64,000 nt of DNA from Ulva prolifera (Eukaryota > Chlorophyta > Ulvophyceae > Ulvales > Ulvaceae), in assembly GCA_023078555.1 (NCBI GenBank), contig CM041201.1, positions 1,991,713 through 2,055,712 on the forward strand. The letters run 5' to 3'. Made by a program: the position numbers and the translations under genes. The notes under the pieces were generated by a model. The model ran no database searches. It was not told the origin of the DNA and saw only the letters and a list, made by a program, of their open reading frames with translations. Every line of letters begins with the position of its first letter. The stretch's first letter is position 1. Shown here in pieces: positions 24,835 to 38,500 of the stretch.

Positions 24835-27800
24835 TCATTCTGTGCTCCCGCTCGCCTGCAGCTGCAGCGCCTCCGCCACGTCATCCTTGCACATCGGGCA
24901 CTCCCGGGAGCGTTTAAACCACTCTTGCACACATGGGGCATGGAACATGTGACCGCACGGCAGCACCGCCGCCTCTTCTTCCGCCTCATAGTCCCCAAGG
25001 CAGATTGAGCATCTGCGGCAGCACAGGACAGGTCAGTACTCACGCGCAGCAGTGAACAGGGGTAGCACAAGTCCACATCACACTGGCAGGTGCTACTCAA
25101 ACCACCCAGCCAGACCCAGCTTAAGCAGACAGGCTACAGCCATGCTGTGTATTTGACTGGCACATAGCATGGCTTTGTATCACAGCGCGTGCCGGTTTGA
25201 TCAGCCATGGAAGCTAACAGCCAGGTGTGTGCTGGAACCAGGGCATGTACCCAGGTTGCGCCACTCTGAAGAACGTCCCCTGTAAGAGCGGGCCAGGAGC
25301 AAACGGGCCACTTCCTCATATGCAGCGTGCCCGAAAGGAGTGAAGCTGGGCTGCATAGGATTCACAGGCGTCTCAAATCCTGGTGTGATGTGGTTCTGGC
25401 TTGCAGCGGCCTGCCCTCAGAAGCTGCCCTGAAACTTGACACATGTTGCCATGTATGCATCACTGCGTCGATGCCACGTTCCCGACCTGACCAAATCTCG
25501 ATCTCGAGGTTGCCAATTCGGCACAGGTTCACCTGACGTTCTTTACACAGAGGGCGCGATGCGAGCTTTCATCAACAAGCATGCAACGTGAGCGCGTGCA
25601 CGATGGACCATGCTGCTGCCGTACTTGCCTGCTCACACTGCGTGGCCAGGCAAACACACGTACACACATGCGTGTACAGAGTCTATGCATCACCCGCGTG
25701 CAGCGAGTACACTGTTTGACGTATTTGACGCGTGCGCGATATGGCCATCCAGATGCCGTGCAGCAGCACTCAAGTAATGTGTGGCTGGCCCAGGTGCTCG
25801 TGCCCCGGCACAGAACAGGAAGAACGCACGGCTCGTCCCCAAGCACAGCCGACAGCGGCCCCTCCGGGCTGTCCGGCTCGGCCGCCGCCGCCGTCGAGCG
25901 AAGGGTGGAGAACTGCCGCAGCGCCCCAGACATCCCGGGCCGCGGCCGCGGCGACGTGGCGGCCGCCGCCGCGCCGATGCGGCCCGTGCCGCCGCTGACG
26001 CCCGCGCTGCTGCTGTCAGCGTCCTTGCCGTAGTTGATGATTTTGATGAGTGGCGTGAGGTGCTCGGGCAGGGCGTGTGAGGCGTCGCGCAGGCGCTCCT
26101 GCGCCGCACGGATCGCCTCGCGCGCGCGCCGGGCGGCGAGCTCTCGTACCGCAGACCTGCGCATCACCTGCGGCCTCAGCTTATATTGCAGGCAGCAGCT
26201 ATGCCTTCGAATTCGCATGGTGCTCAGGGCCCAGCATGCGTAGGGTCTGCTCATGACAGAAGTGTTCGCTTCTTGTTACGGTGCACAACAAGGCTGATGC
26301 ACACCTGCTACGCACATCATGCGGCATGGCGTGCATGGCAGGCATCACCACCGTTGGCCCCTTCGTCGGAGCCCATCAGCGCCACCGCACATGTCGGGAG
26401 ATACGGCCACATCACAGCAACGTTCAGCAGCACCTCACACAACACCGCACATCACGTCCTTCGACAATCTGAGAATGTGTACTGCAGCGGCAGGGCAACC
26501 TGGCTGCTCCGCTGCGCCTATGCATGATGCCATGCATGGGGGGAGCAGCGCGCCTCGCGGCCTCGCGCTCGGTGTCCTGCCGTCGGCCATCCAGCACCTT
26601 GTACCGTTTCCACGCGATGATCGCAGACACGATGTACACGCCGATGAGCGTGAACGTGCCGGCAAAGATGATGCGCCGCACGGTGTCTGCACTCATGCCC
26701 TGCTCCGGCTGCAGCGCCTGCACGGTCACCCGCGGGCCCGCCGCCGCGCGTGCCGCGGGGTCCGCCTCAAATGTCACGAGCACCTGCCGGGCGGCCAGCA
26801 GCAGGCTGTTGTCGGTTGCGGACGAGAAGCCCTCGTACACGCGGCTGGAGTCAGCGTCTGCATTGTCGCCTGCCGCGGAGGCGTCGGAGATGCGCAGCCG
26901 GGCGCCCGGGCCGACGCGGGACATATCGACGGCGAAGCTGTACCGCAGCGTGGCGGCGTTCGGAGAAGACATGAGCCACGAGCACGACGTGTTGCCGGTG
27001 TAGAAAGTATCGGTGTTCTGCATGCGGTGGCGTGCTGTGACGATCATGTGCTCCATATGGCGTCTGCCGGACTGGTGGCAGAATGCCGCACGGCCGCAAG
27101 GGCTGCCTCACAGGCTCGAAGCCGCAGCACAGCTAACCTCTGCAGCGATTGAAGCATGGACGTGGCGACAGCCGGATCAGAGACACCTCAACAGCAATTC
27201 TCTGAAGCTACTGCTCGGAAACAGTGAACACTGAGCACTATGGTCACACTCCTCCCTGCAAGCATCAAGAGAGAGCTGAGCTCTCAACCACTCAATAGTG
27301 CACAGAATCGTACAGAGACTACGACCACAGAGGAGCTGGTGGCGCCTGCCACGATCACTTGCTGTGGGGTGGGGGTTGTGCAAAGCGGATTGATGTTGAC
27401 GCTGACATTGACAGGCTCGGGAGAGGCGCCTGGAGTGGGGATGTCTGTGCTGATGTTGACAGCCGCGAGAGGCGCGAAATCTGACCACGGCAGATGGACT
27501 GAGTACGTGGAAGGCAGGTGTGAAAAGTGCTGGGCCTGGAACTGGCCATCAGTGTCAAGCTCTGCACGGCAACGTTGGTCAGGAAGCCCTCCCTAGCGTT
27601 GAGAACCTGCCTGTGCACCCTGCGGTCACGGTGATGGTGCCAGCGAACAGCAAAGATGCTGTTTGTCATGGACGAGGCTGGAAGCGAGTGCTTCACGGAG
27701 CTCTACACCAGACATGCTCAGACAATGTGGCGGAGACTGCGTGACAGCCATCGCATGGCGGGCTTCACTGGTCCCAGGGTCCTTCGCAACATGCAGCCAC

Positions 27801-29193
27801 ACAAATTACCAGCGGAGCAATGCTTGAAGTGCGGAGCAATGCTTGCAGTGCAGACGGCCATCATCAAATAGAGCTAGAATGGCATGGCACGCCCTGGCAA
27901 TGCCGGACGGCAGCTGCATGGTGAATCACAGATGGTGGCCACTTGACAAACAGCGTTGGTCAGTCCACGCATGGCATAGACGAGTCCTGAGTATACTCAC
28001 CCACACAGATTCCATGAGAGGCTCACCTCTGAGTTTGGTGGAAACCTTTGCGCCTGTCTGGTCTATGATTGCCAGGGCACCATGCAGGCCTGCGGTCTGT
28101 CGAAGCAGAAGCGCGGCAGCAGGCACGTTTGCAGATGCATTTATGTGGGCTGTGAAGTTGGTATGCAGTAATGTGGCGTTGATTGTTTCACTGACACCTG
28201 GCAGAGTTGTCACATTCCATAGCAGTGCTCCACCCGTACAGAGGTTTGTGGGATCGCTGCCAGCACCCGTGGCGTTGCAGGTCCTGGCATCAAGAACTTT
28301 CCAATGCACGGCAGTATCCACTGGCGCATCAAATGTGGCTGCGATGGAGTAAACCGGAAATTTGGTGGGCGAAGGATCAGTGTTTGCTGGAACATCTGAC
28401 AGCGACACCAAGACAGACGCAACAGGAGCAGCCGAAAGGCTGCCTTGCAGCGTGACAGCCACCAGTAGGTCGACTGATGGGATAACGCTGCTAGATGCCG
28501 ATGTGACATGCAGTACAACACTGCTTTCATTTGATTCCAGTAGCGAACGCATGCGTGCCTCCATCTGACCTGCAGAGAAACGTAGTGGCTACACAGATCA
28601 TGGCAAGCGACCCACAGTGGAGAAACCTCTGGTCAACTTTACTCACTGCCCCGAGCTTCATGTTGCACTTTCCGAGATTTAAGCGTCCACAGTGATGACC
28701 CCCGCCTCGAATGGTCAGTGTGCAGCGTGGCTTACCTCATCGACGCATCAAATGTGACACTGCACTTCAGCCAATTCTGGCAGCAATCGCACCTATGCCT
28801 GTCATTCGCAGAGGCGTCGGTATCGCAGAAGTCATGCAGAAGTGTAGCAGTGTAAAGCATGACCATATGACTGGTGATAAGTGACGTGTTCGCAGCCAGC
28901 GCTCTGAGCTTGGCGTTGGTGAGGACCTTCGCATCGCCATGTCCCGACGCAGAAAGCTGTCCGGTATGGCTAGTATAAAGTAAACATGTGTCACACAGGA
29001 GCGTGAACGCTGCTATACGTGCATCTGAAGCTCTTGACCCGAAGCAGAAGGCGCCATTTGCCAGGATTTGCGGCCTGGCCTGCAGTGACACGACGAAGAA
29101 CGGCGTCAGTACAGATTCTAGAATATGCTGCCACGCAAAGAGCAGTTGCTGGTCACGTTTGGATGGTACGCGGCGACACTGCTTCGGCCGCAC
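24835..29193 (-). CDS. Single-pass membrane RING-H2 ubiquitin ligase with large lumenal domain
   Basis: Exons, downward: 29,193-28,736; 28,735 region to MEARMRS (about 28,689-28,631, tentative); 28,569-28,001; 27,702-27,630 (tentative); 27,561-27,314; 27,017-26,500; 26,156-25,830; 25,012-24,835. In this model all phases agree and the product is about 809 residues. The N-terminus has a hydrophobic signal-like segment (ILESVLTPFFVVSLQA). The lumenal part carries at least ten N-x-S/T sequons, for example NVTT, NATL, NFTA, NASA, NIST and NVSV. One helix follows, IIFAGTFTLIGVYIVSAIIAW, then a basic helical region (RELAARRAREAIRAAQERLR) and a C-terminal RING-H2: CSICLGDYEAEEEAAVLPCG, HMFHAPCVQEWF, CPMC (C3H2C3 complete). 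It should be an E3 ligase anchored in an endomembrane or the plasma membrane, with the RING in the cytosol. No protease-associated domain was recognised, so it is not clearly of the RMR/Goliath group. Confidence 0.75.
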
Positions 29194-29588
29194 GCTAGTG
29201 CTGAATTCAAGTCACTGTGCTCCGTTGGCTCTGTTGTAGCGACGCACGGAAGTATGCTCTACTCCGCGGTACATAGCAGAGTGCGGCACGTTAACACGCG
29301 GATTGGGTGCAAAAAGGAGGACGTCGTGCGCCATTCGCGCTCGATTGCGCTGCCATCATGCATGCTCGTTCTGAATTTGGTAGCCCAACCGAGATGCAAA
29401 GCACTCCTGAAGATCCAGGCCGCATTAGATGACATGCGCGTCGGACATAGTCCTGCTTCATTTGTGATTTGCAGCAGCAGTTCGCGGCTGCATGATCATG
29501 CTGCCTATGCCGTTGTTGCTTGACTTGATGTTGACGACGAGCGAGTGACAGAACGGTTGACCCAACGTCTTGACGATCACATTCAAAT
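29194..29588. promoter_or_regulatory. Shared divergent promoter region of the RING-H2 and NUP214 genes
   Basis: The two start codons face away from each other across about 395 bases, so both promoters must overlap here. No TATA box or clear operator was found. The NUP214 start (ATG 29,589) is preceded by ACATTCAAAT. Confidence 0.45.
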
Positions 29589-32500
29589 ATGGATGAAGAG
29601 ATACAGGAATGCTTTGATCCTGAAAATGGCTTCATGGCCAAGGTTTGTGAGTACGCCGTGCCGCAGGACTTCGTGCCTGCAAATGCTAGCCTGTTGGCAG
29701 CATCGAGTGCGACCGGAATGCTAGTAGTCGTACAGTCCTTGAAGTCTAGCCACTCGCTGTTAGTGCTGAAGAGCTTTGCTGATGCTGTGCCCAGTGGTAT
29801 CAAGGCAGGATCGTCTCAGCTGGATAATGTAGACACGGTCCACTTGAGCCTCCCAAGCGCATGCTTCTGGGTCGGATGGTCACCTGATGACTCTCTTCTC
29901 GCCGCAGCTTGCGCCAGTGGGCATGTAATTGTGTACGGGGCACAGCATCTCGCAATGGGCAATACTCAGCCCCTCAGCCACCTGCACTTCCCCAGCCCAA
30001 GGCAGGTTGCGTGGGCCGGGGACTCAAGACAGCTCTACATGATAAATACATCTTTTGAGCTCAGTGTTGTGTCGCTTGCACACTCTGTTTCGCCGAAGCA
30101 GCTGCAAACAGGAGTCACTGCTGTTGCCAACCGGGGGCGATTGGCAGCCATCGCAGATGGCTGTGGGCTATGTGTATACCAGCAGACAGATGCCGGCCTC
30201 AGCCTCCTTCTCAAGCATCCCGTCAGCGTTCCAGTCGACGATGCTGTTGCTGTGATTGATGCGATGGTATTCATTGCAGAGGACACGATTGTCCTCGAGG
30301 TGTGCTCAGCCTCCGACAGCCCACACTGAAAATGCAGTCCACTCTGTATCATGCAGTGCCGCCTGCCACTCCCGCACTCTGACCCTTCGTACACGGGGGT
30401 GTGAATGTTCAGATTCGTGCATGAGGAGTCTGTGTTTGGTGTGTTGTGTGGATCTTCAGATCGATGCTTTGGGTTGCAGTGCCATGTAGTATGCCTTTCT
30501 GCTCTGCCATGCTGTGGCCCGAGCTCATGTAGTGTATCATCCTTTGTACATGGGTGAACGTATGGCCTCGCTCCATTCAGACACTGCATATGCCTTCACT
30601 GGCTTCTGATGAACGTCTTCACCCTGGTTGCTGTGTACTTGCAATTGAACAGTGTGAAACACTCACACCTGCAGCGTTTTTTGCCTCGAGTGTCGTGGAA
30701 AGTGTTACTGTGTACAGCTTGGCATATGCGCATGCTCGCGCACTGCAACACGTGATGACAGGTTATTGACAATGTCGCAAACACGCCGTGGATGCTGCCA
30801 ACGGTGATCACCATCCAGGGATGTGGAGGGTTGTATGTGTGGAGCAGACCGAGAAAACAATGCATTTGCCGGCACAGGTACTGGTGACCACGGGTGATAC
30901 AAGCCCGTCGTCCCCCGCAGACACGCCCCTCACCGACCTCCCCTCCGAAGAAGTCTTCTTCAAGCTCATCGAGCTCGACTCCGCCACAGCCCCGACCGCC
31001 GTCACCCGCGACGCCCTCGCCCCGGAACGCTTCCACAACCAATACGCCCCAATCCCCGGCAATTCCGCCGCCGCGCCGCCGAAGTGCCGCCGCAGCCCCT
31101 CCTCCGGCCCCTTTCTCTCCGCCGCAGCTTTCCCCGGCCCCTTCCCGGCCGCCGTCGTCGCCTCCTCGCTGCTGCAGGAGCTTCACTTTGTCCATCTCGC
31201 GCGGCGGCTGGACGACGGGGAAGACGGGGACAGCGGCGCCGGGCCGCAATGGTGGGCGATCTCAAACTCAATGGACGAGCTGCAGGTGCAGCTGCCCGGG
31301 GCGCAGCAGGATGGCCAGCTCGTGCCGAACTATGTTGTGGGGGCTGCGGCGTTCACCTGCGCGCCGGGCCGCTCCACCCTGCACCCTACGGATGGCATCG
31401 AGCCCGCCGAGGTGCGCCATCCCACGGCTGTGTCCTCGTACAACCAAGTCACACGGCGGAAGCGGGGCCATCGCAACTGGCTACTGTGCATGGGTCATCA
31501 GCGGCTCGCCGGAGGCATGATCCAGCTGTGTAGTGTCTGCGGGCGACGTCCTCGGAGCGCTTCACGGCTCTGTGTGGCGGGGTGGCCGCCTGTGTAGACC
31601 TGGCCTGTGTAGATGCACATGGAGTATGCGCCAAGCAGGGACCCATTGTCGCTGTAGCACGTGGTTTCACGCCATACTCTGGCTGTTGCAGCCATCACAT
31701 TCAGAGCAGCTGCGGCTCCTCCTAGCACGCCTGGCACGGCTCTTAGCATGCACAGCGGGGCCCCAGGAAGGCACAGCACGGCCGCGAGAACGTACGGCCT
31801 GGCCTGTGTCCAACACACAGCACAACCGCACCAGCTGTCAGTCAGATGATCTCATGTATCCTGCACCAGAGAGCGACCTGGAAGTATGGGTTGGTGCTCA
31901 GCCACAAAATGGCCCGAACCGTTGTGCTGTGACAGTGCGGTCGTGTTGTCGTCTGGTCGACTGACTGGGTTTTGACCTGATGTTTTGTTGGCAATGTGTT
32001 GTTGTTCAGATGGCGTTCGGCCATACAATGGCCCGGACTTTTGTAGATTGGCATATTGTACTGTGACAGCTCCGGAGAGGCAGAGTCCGCGGCGCGTGGT
32101 GCAGGACGTGCCGCAGGTCGTGTTCCTCATGTCGGGGGGGCAGCTCATCGTGTGCAACGTCGGCAGTTTCATGCCGGAGCAGCCCCACGCCGCCGTCGTG
32201 AGGCCCCCCGCGCCGCCGCCGCCGCTCTCCTTCGCCGTCGCCGTGCCCGAGGCTGCCACGGCGGCGCGTCCGGTCACGGCTGCGCCTGCCGCTGCGCTGG
32301 CGCCGGACCCGGCGCCGCCGCCGTCGCCGCCCGGCAGTGACCTGCAGGTCTTCCAAGACAGCGCCGAGGGCGTCCCGTCGCAGAGGCTGACACCCGTGCG
32401 TTCGGATGTGCGCTTGATTGTGCTGTGTTGTTGTTCTCGTTCCTGCGGCGCTCCCTGCTTGCGTGTCTTCGTCCTTCTTGCACACGTGCGCTCGACTGTA

Positions 32501-35500
32501 ATGCTGCGGCACATGCCGAGGCTGCAACTGCAGTGGTCCGCAAGCCTGCTGCCGATGCTTTGCACAGGTAGCCACGGTGTATGACAGGCTCTATTGCTGG
32601 CCCGGGTTCAGGGCGGTTTCCGTATTGAGTGATTCTGAGTGATGGAGCGGAATTCTCGAGCTGCGAGGAGCTCAGATGTTATCTCATTGGCTATGTGACC
32701 AGCTGTCTCGGCCATGCCAGCTTCTGCAGCTCCTGTCCATGTGCTGTGGATCCCGACATGTGTGTGCCTGCCGCACAGGCGCCCGTCTCTGAGGATCTGG
32801 AGGACCTGGAGTCTGAGTGGAATGACGAGAACGCTGACGACGCGGAGAACGCGACCCCGCCTCGGCAGCTCATGCCCCCCGTCAACCAGCCGGACACTGC
32901 GGTGCGCTACCAGACACGCGTTCGTCTGCTGCAAGCGCTGTTGAGACTGTGCCTGTGTGCTCCTCACACCACATCAGAAGCACACCCTACGGCAGATTGC
33001 GTGTCACACCTGGACCTGGGGACACTTCGAGCTGCCCTGAGATGTGGGGTGCACGCAGGATGAGATGCATTCCAGGCATGGTACCATCGACCCGGCCGAA
33101 CATGTGTTTAAGCTGCATTCACCTCTGAGCAGCTGGCGTCTGCTTCCGGCAGTCTCTTTGCTTGCTACGCACTTCTGCTGTGTAATCAAGCATACATGCA
33201 TACATACAGATTGCCGTGTGTGTGTTCCTGGCAACGGCTCGCTGCCCGGCCTCTGTCCTTTGTAACTACATACAGATTGCCGGGGTTACGACCGCCGCGC
33301 CGTCTCGCGCGGTATACCTGCGTCAGTTGCACCGTGCCCGCGCCTGCGTTTTTCACGCGTGTGCGCCATGCAGCAGCTGCCACCTCACACCGCGGCTGCG
33401 GGGGCCGGGCTGGGACAGATCCCGCTGCAACCGCGGCTGCTGCCGCCGTCGTCGAGCAGCGCCTCTAGCCACACCTCCCCCGACGGCTCCTCTGACAACA
33501 GAGACTCGGACTCCGACGCCTCTGCCGCGTCTCCGGTCCCCAGCGCGCCCAACCTGCCCCCATCCTTGTCTCCAGATGCCGCCTCTGCTCCGGGGGCGCC
33601 GCGGCCCGTGCTCCAGGACACCAGCAGCGCGTTAGCACCGCCTTCCCTGCAAGAGGCATGCCCCTGTCCCCACAAGTCATGATGGATTGCTTTCAGCCTG
33701 ACTCATGCACATTGCCATCTATGCGCCAGCCAGATCATGTCATGATGTTGATACAGCCCCTAGCCGGCTGTGGGTTACCCTGGCTGTTTGGACTGGGTGA
33801 GGTGGCAGTCGCCGCGACTGCGTGGCGGGTGCGTTGGACCTGGAATTTGTGGCATTTGCGGCAACCTGCAGGTACACGACAAACAAGCTGTCGGAGATGC
33901 AGGCGTGTGCTCTGCTGATGTCGTTGTTGGGGGTTCGACCTCGCTGTTGGGGGTTCTATGCAGTTTGTGACTGATAGCCCTCCTAACAGAGGGCAGTTCG
34001 GTCTTCAATCCCGACGCGTCATGCAATGCGGTGTAGCGCTCGCCAGCTCTCGGTCGCAGGGGTAGACGGACTTCCGAGGGTGCTATGCTGCACCATCCTT
34101 TACCTTAATGACCATCCGTCTTCGTTTAAGGATCCATGTGTGGCGGACCCAGGGCAGGCCTCACGGTCGCCCGCTGTGGGGAATCTCGTCTACAACACAA
34201 CCTGCCTCCCCGAGTTAAGACCGTATGTCCTTTCAGGATACGGCTCAGTAAAACTAAGTCTACTTTGTTGTGCCGTGAGATGCATGCAGTCCTCCAGCAC
34301 CCACCGCGCAGCTGTGAAGGTATTGACGGGGCCCGCACTGTGCAGGTCCCGCTGTCAAGTTTGCAACTGCAGGGCCCCATACAGCCAGAATCCCCCAACT
34401 CTGCACCGGCAGGCCCGTTTGGCGCCTCTGCAGCACCTGCATCCACTGGCAGCCTGTTCGGGGATATGACAGCCGTGCCGGCTGGCAGTCAGGGCGGCGG
34501 CACTGCTGCTGCGCCCGCAAGCAGCCTGTTTGGAGCCCCTCCCGTCGTGTCTACAAGCAGCCTCTTCGGCGCCACTGCTGCGCCGCCGGCCTCGGGGGGC
34601 GCCCTCTTCGGTGCCACCACTGCGCAATCTGCAAGCAGCTTGTTCGGCGCTGCGACCGGCGCTTCCACAAGTAGCCTCTTCGGCACCGCCACCGCCACTT
34701 CCGCAAGCAGCTTGTTCGGAGGAGCTGCCCCTGCCCCGGGCGGCAGCTTGTTCGGGGCAGCTCCCGCCGTGTCTACAGGTGGAATGTTCGGGGCAGCCCC
34801 CCCCACGTCTACGGGAGGCCTCTTCGGGAGCACCGCCGCCGTGCCCGCAAGCAGCGCCTTTGGCTCTGCCGCCGACGCCCCCACCCTGCCCGTCTCCTCC
34901 GCCGCCGGGCTCTCCGCATTTCCCGGGTCTTTCGGCGCCAGAGCGGGCCCCCCCGCAACACCGGCCTCCGCCGCCCCGGCTACCCACCCTAAAGATATCC
35001 CTAGCCCCGAGTCACCCTGCCTGTCTGGTAAGAACAGCTCCGGCACCTCTCCCCTATGCGACCCTGCGGTTGCCCCCCCGGTGTTTGGCGCAGCTGCTCC
35101 ATTTGCACAGCCGCAGACTTCCACGCTTGCTCAGCCGCTGTTCCCGGACGCCGCCGGCGCGAGCGGCCCGAGCGATCCCTCCACCGGGCCGCTCCACCTC
35201 CCGACCCCCTCCACCCTCGGCCCCGCGTTCGTGCCCGAGATCGAGCACGAACACGTCGGTGCGCTTTCAGGCCCAGGGCCGGCGGAGATCCCCGCAACTG
35301 CTGCGGCTCCCGCTGCGGCCGAGTCGGACAGCGGGTCACATGACCCCGGGTTCCCGGACACCACAATTGCGCCGCTGAGTAGCCGCTCGCCGAGCTGGGG
35401 CCACCGCGCGGCTGTGCCACGTGGGCCTGGCTCCTCTGGCCCCTCCCCCCTGAGCTCTGAGGATGCCGTCGACGCCGGGGGTTCGGCTGCTGACGAGGAC

Positions 35501-38500
35501 AGTGCTGACGGGGACGACAGCGTGGACGAGGTGCTGTCGCCTGCGCCGGAGGTGGGGGCCCTGGTGTTGAAGGGAGCCGTTTCGCCGGACCCGGGGCTTG
35601 TGCAGCTGCTGGAGGACAAGCTGAAGATGCTTCCGACGCCTGATGGTGCGGTGCAACCCCCGCGCGCAAAAGCGCTGTGCACGAATGCCACCAATGACGC
35701 ATACGATCACTTGCTGGGAATGTCACATTGAGTCCGTCTTGTTTCACAATGGCCGTGCTTCCATCTCATGCTGGGAACTGCTCAAGGTGGCCGTAGTGAG
35801 GTGGGACGCGATACTCAGGACGATCGTTGCCACTCCACCTTGGAGCCTCAGCTCTATCCCCACCAGAAATAAGTTGGTTTTGATTACGTGGGTCTGCTCT
35901 CTGAGTGGCAGCCCCAACACTCCTGCACCGTAACCCGCACACCGTCAATGGGGACAGTGTCTTTCACTGTGAATTCGCATGGTTTTGGTGCTATTGATGA
36001 GAGCGGCCGTGTTCCTCCCTCGGCCTCCTCAATCCTCGATGTGTGCCAGGTAACCTCGTACAGATCACTCCGCAGCAGAGTTGCGTCGCCTTGCAAACAC
36101 AAGAGTTGCGTCGTTCCGCAACTGACAGAATTGCCATGTGCAGCGAGCAAGCCGCCGGCAGACTCCCCGAAGGAACACTTCGAGGAGTGTCTGGCAGGAG
36201 TGCAGCGCCACCTGGAGGAAGTGCGGGCGGCGGCGGCCCTGGCGGAGGGCCACGCCGTCGCCCAGGAGGACCTCTCAGCCGTCTGTGGCCGCACCGGCGA
36301 GCTGCAGCAGATGGTCCGCTGGTGCAAGACCTCTGGCCGGGAGGTGCGGCCACCTCCTGTGCCATGTGCGATGCGGTCGGCCGTGTCTATGCATGCGTGC
36401 ATCGCCTTGATTTCTGCGTTGGTGCTCTGCCCATCGCAGCCGCCCGTATCACCGACGCCTGCGATCGAGGGCGATGCCGTGCTACACCAGTTGGCGCACG
36501 GAAGCGTGTGTTGGCTGTGTTCCCGAGGGCAAAAATTATGGACAGATTACACGAGCTCGGCCCATTGCATGGCAGAGCGCCGAGACAGACCATAATGCAT
36601 CGCAACAGCAAGCACGTTTTCGAATCACACGTCAAATTGTCAGCCGCTGCATCCACAGAGTACAATGCATGCACGTTGCAAACCATCTCAGCACAGACCG
36701 CTCGAAGCGAGTACTTTCAGAAGGGCAACCGCGGGAGCATCCGGATGAGGCTAGCCCAGGCCTGGCGAGTCGCTGGCGGACGGGTCTCGTGAATCGGCGG
36801 CAGCGCCCGCGCATGGACCGGGGGCCACTCGGATCGAGAGAGGTGTGCGCTGATGACAGTGTGCGCGCACTCACGGCCCCACCAGTCGGCGCCGTGTGCA
36901 GGCGGTGCTCGGCCTGGCGAGGCAGGCGCGCGCCTGCGAGCTGAAGCTGGCTGCGGTGCGCGAGATGCTCGGCGAGCAGGCGGCGCAGCTGCTCGGCGGC
37001 GACGGCTGGGACTCCGGCTCCTCCGGCCTTGATGCCGACGAGCTGCCGCACCGAGACGAAGCTCCCCCGCAGCGCATCGTACAGGTCCGCCCCCCTCTGC
37101 CCAATTGGGCCGCCTTGCAGCAGTTTCTGGGCTGCCATCCAGAGGTTAGTCCCAAGAAAGCAGAATTGTTCTATGTGTTAGGCCCGATGAATCCCCACTT
37201 CTTCTGATGCCCCCTCAAGCTCTTGTAGTTTGCTTCCTTCTCATGCTTCCTGATCGCGCGCACCCACTCGACGCTCCCCCGGTCGCGGCAACACGGCACA
37301 ACGCCGCCGGATGTTCGGATCAAGCACGTCTAGTCCTGATGACCTATGGTGTATCTTGGAGTTCTGCTGTTCAATAGCCCAGGTGCTAGTGCGATTTTCG
37401 TGTCCGAACGCCCCCGGACGCCGCGCTTCTCCCTGCATGCCCCTGCCCATACCAGTGCCAGTGCTTACAGGTGGCGCACGGCAAGGTGTTGGAGGCGCAG
37501 AAGGTGATAGAGGACCGCATGAGCGACCTCGAGGCGGCGTGCGACTCCATGGAAGCTGCCCAGCAGGTGCGAGCGCCCTCATCTATTCCCGCCATGTGGG
37601 GTCATAGGGTAGCTGATGTGACACCTCACCCGTCACCGCCTGTGCCGTAAGGGGTGCGATCATGCATATGTGCTCCTAGTTGCGACTGGTTTTAGCGGCC
37701 GTCATCCACACGGCCGGCCACCGGTAGCTAGAGCCCTCGCACGCAGCACTTTCATGAATCAGCCCGATTTATGCCATCGTATTGCCGCAGGCGAAACAGG
37801 CGCGCACTCCCGCGGCCGCCCCAGCCGGCGCCACCGACCCCTTCACGGCCGCCGCAGAGATCAGCCGATCCCTGGCACACCTCCGCGCCCGCCTGGAGCG
37901 CCAGCGCGCTACCCTCGTCCAGGCCACCGCCCCTGACGACGGCTCCCTCGTCTCCTCGGCCCTCTACTCCCCCCTCCGCGCGGCCTCCTCCGCAGCGCCG
38001 CCCAGACCACTAGCGCAGGTCACAGCGTCGCCGACGCCGTCATTCATGCGAGCGGCGTCGCCGAGCTTGTGGTCTGCGGCGGGGACGCGGGCGGCAGCCG
38101 CAGCGCCTGGCTCGGCGGCGTCGGAGCATGACGCGTACGTGAAGCTCACGCATGCTCCGAGCGAGGAGTATGCTGCGCATGCTGCGTGGGTGCGTGCGCT
38201 GGTGGAGCGCAGCGCCCGCAAGCACCTCGTGTCGCAGCCCTCGTCGAAGCCGGAACTGGTGCGGCGTGCATGCATGCTATGCCACCTGTGGCCACTGTGA
38301 GCCAGACAGAACAAAACTTGCAGTGGTCGCGGTGATGTTGCGGTGATTTGAAGTACCATGGATCGGTGGCTGTGACGACAGTCTGTCACGTGTCACGGCA
38401 CCTGCTGGCACGCTCCCTGTTCTGCGCTTTCCTGGAAGGCGCAGAACGGGAATGCCATTTTTTATGCAAAAGAATGTCGTCTAATTCTTCATTCGATTTC

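Noticed and set aside
33960..34270. Possible mobile-element fragment inside a NUP214 intron
   Set aside because: The stretch differs in composition from the flanking exons, but no reverse transcriptase, transposase or terminal repeat can be seen.
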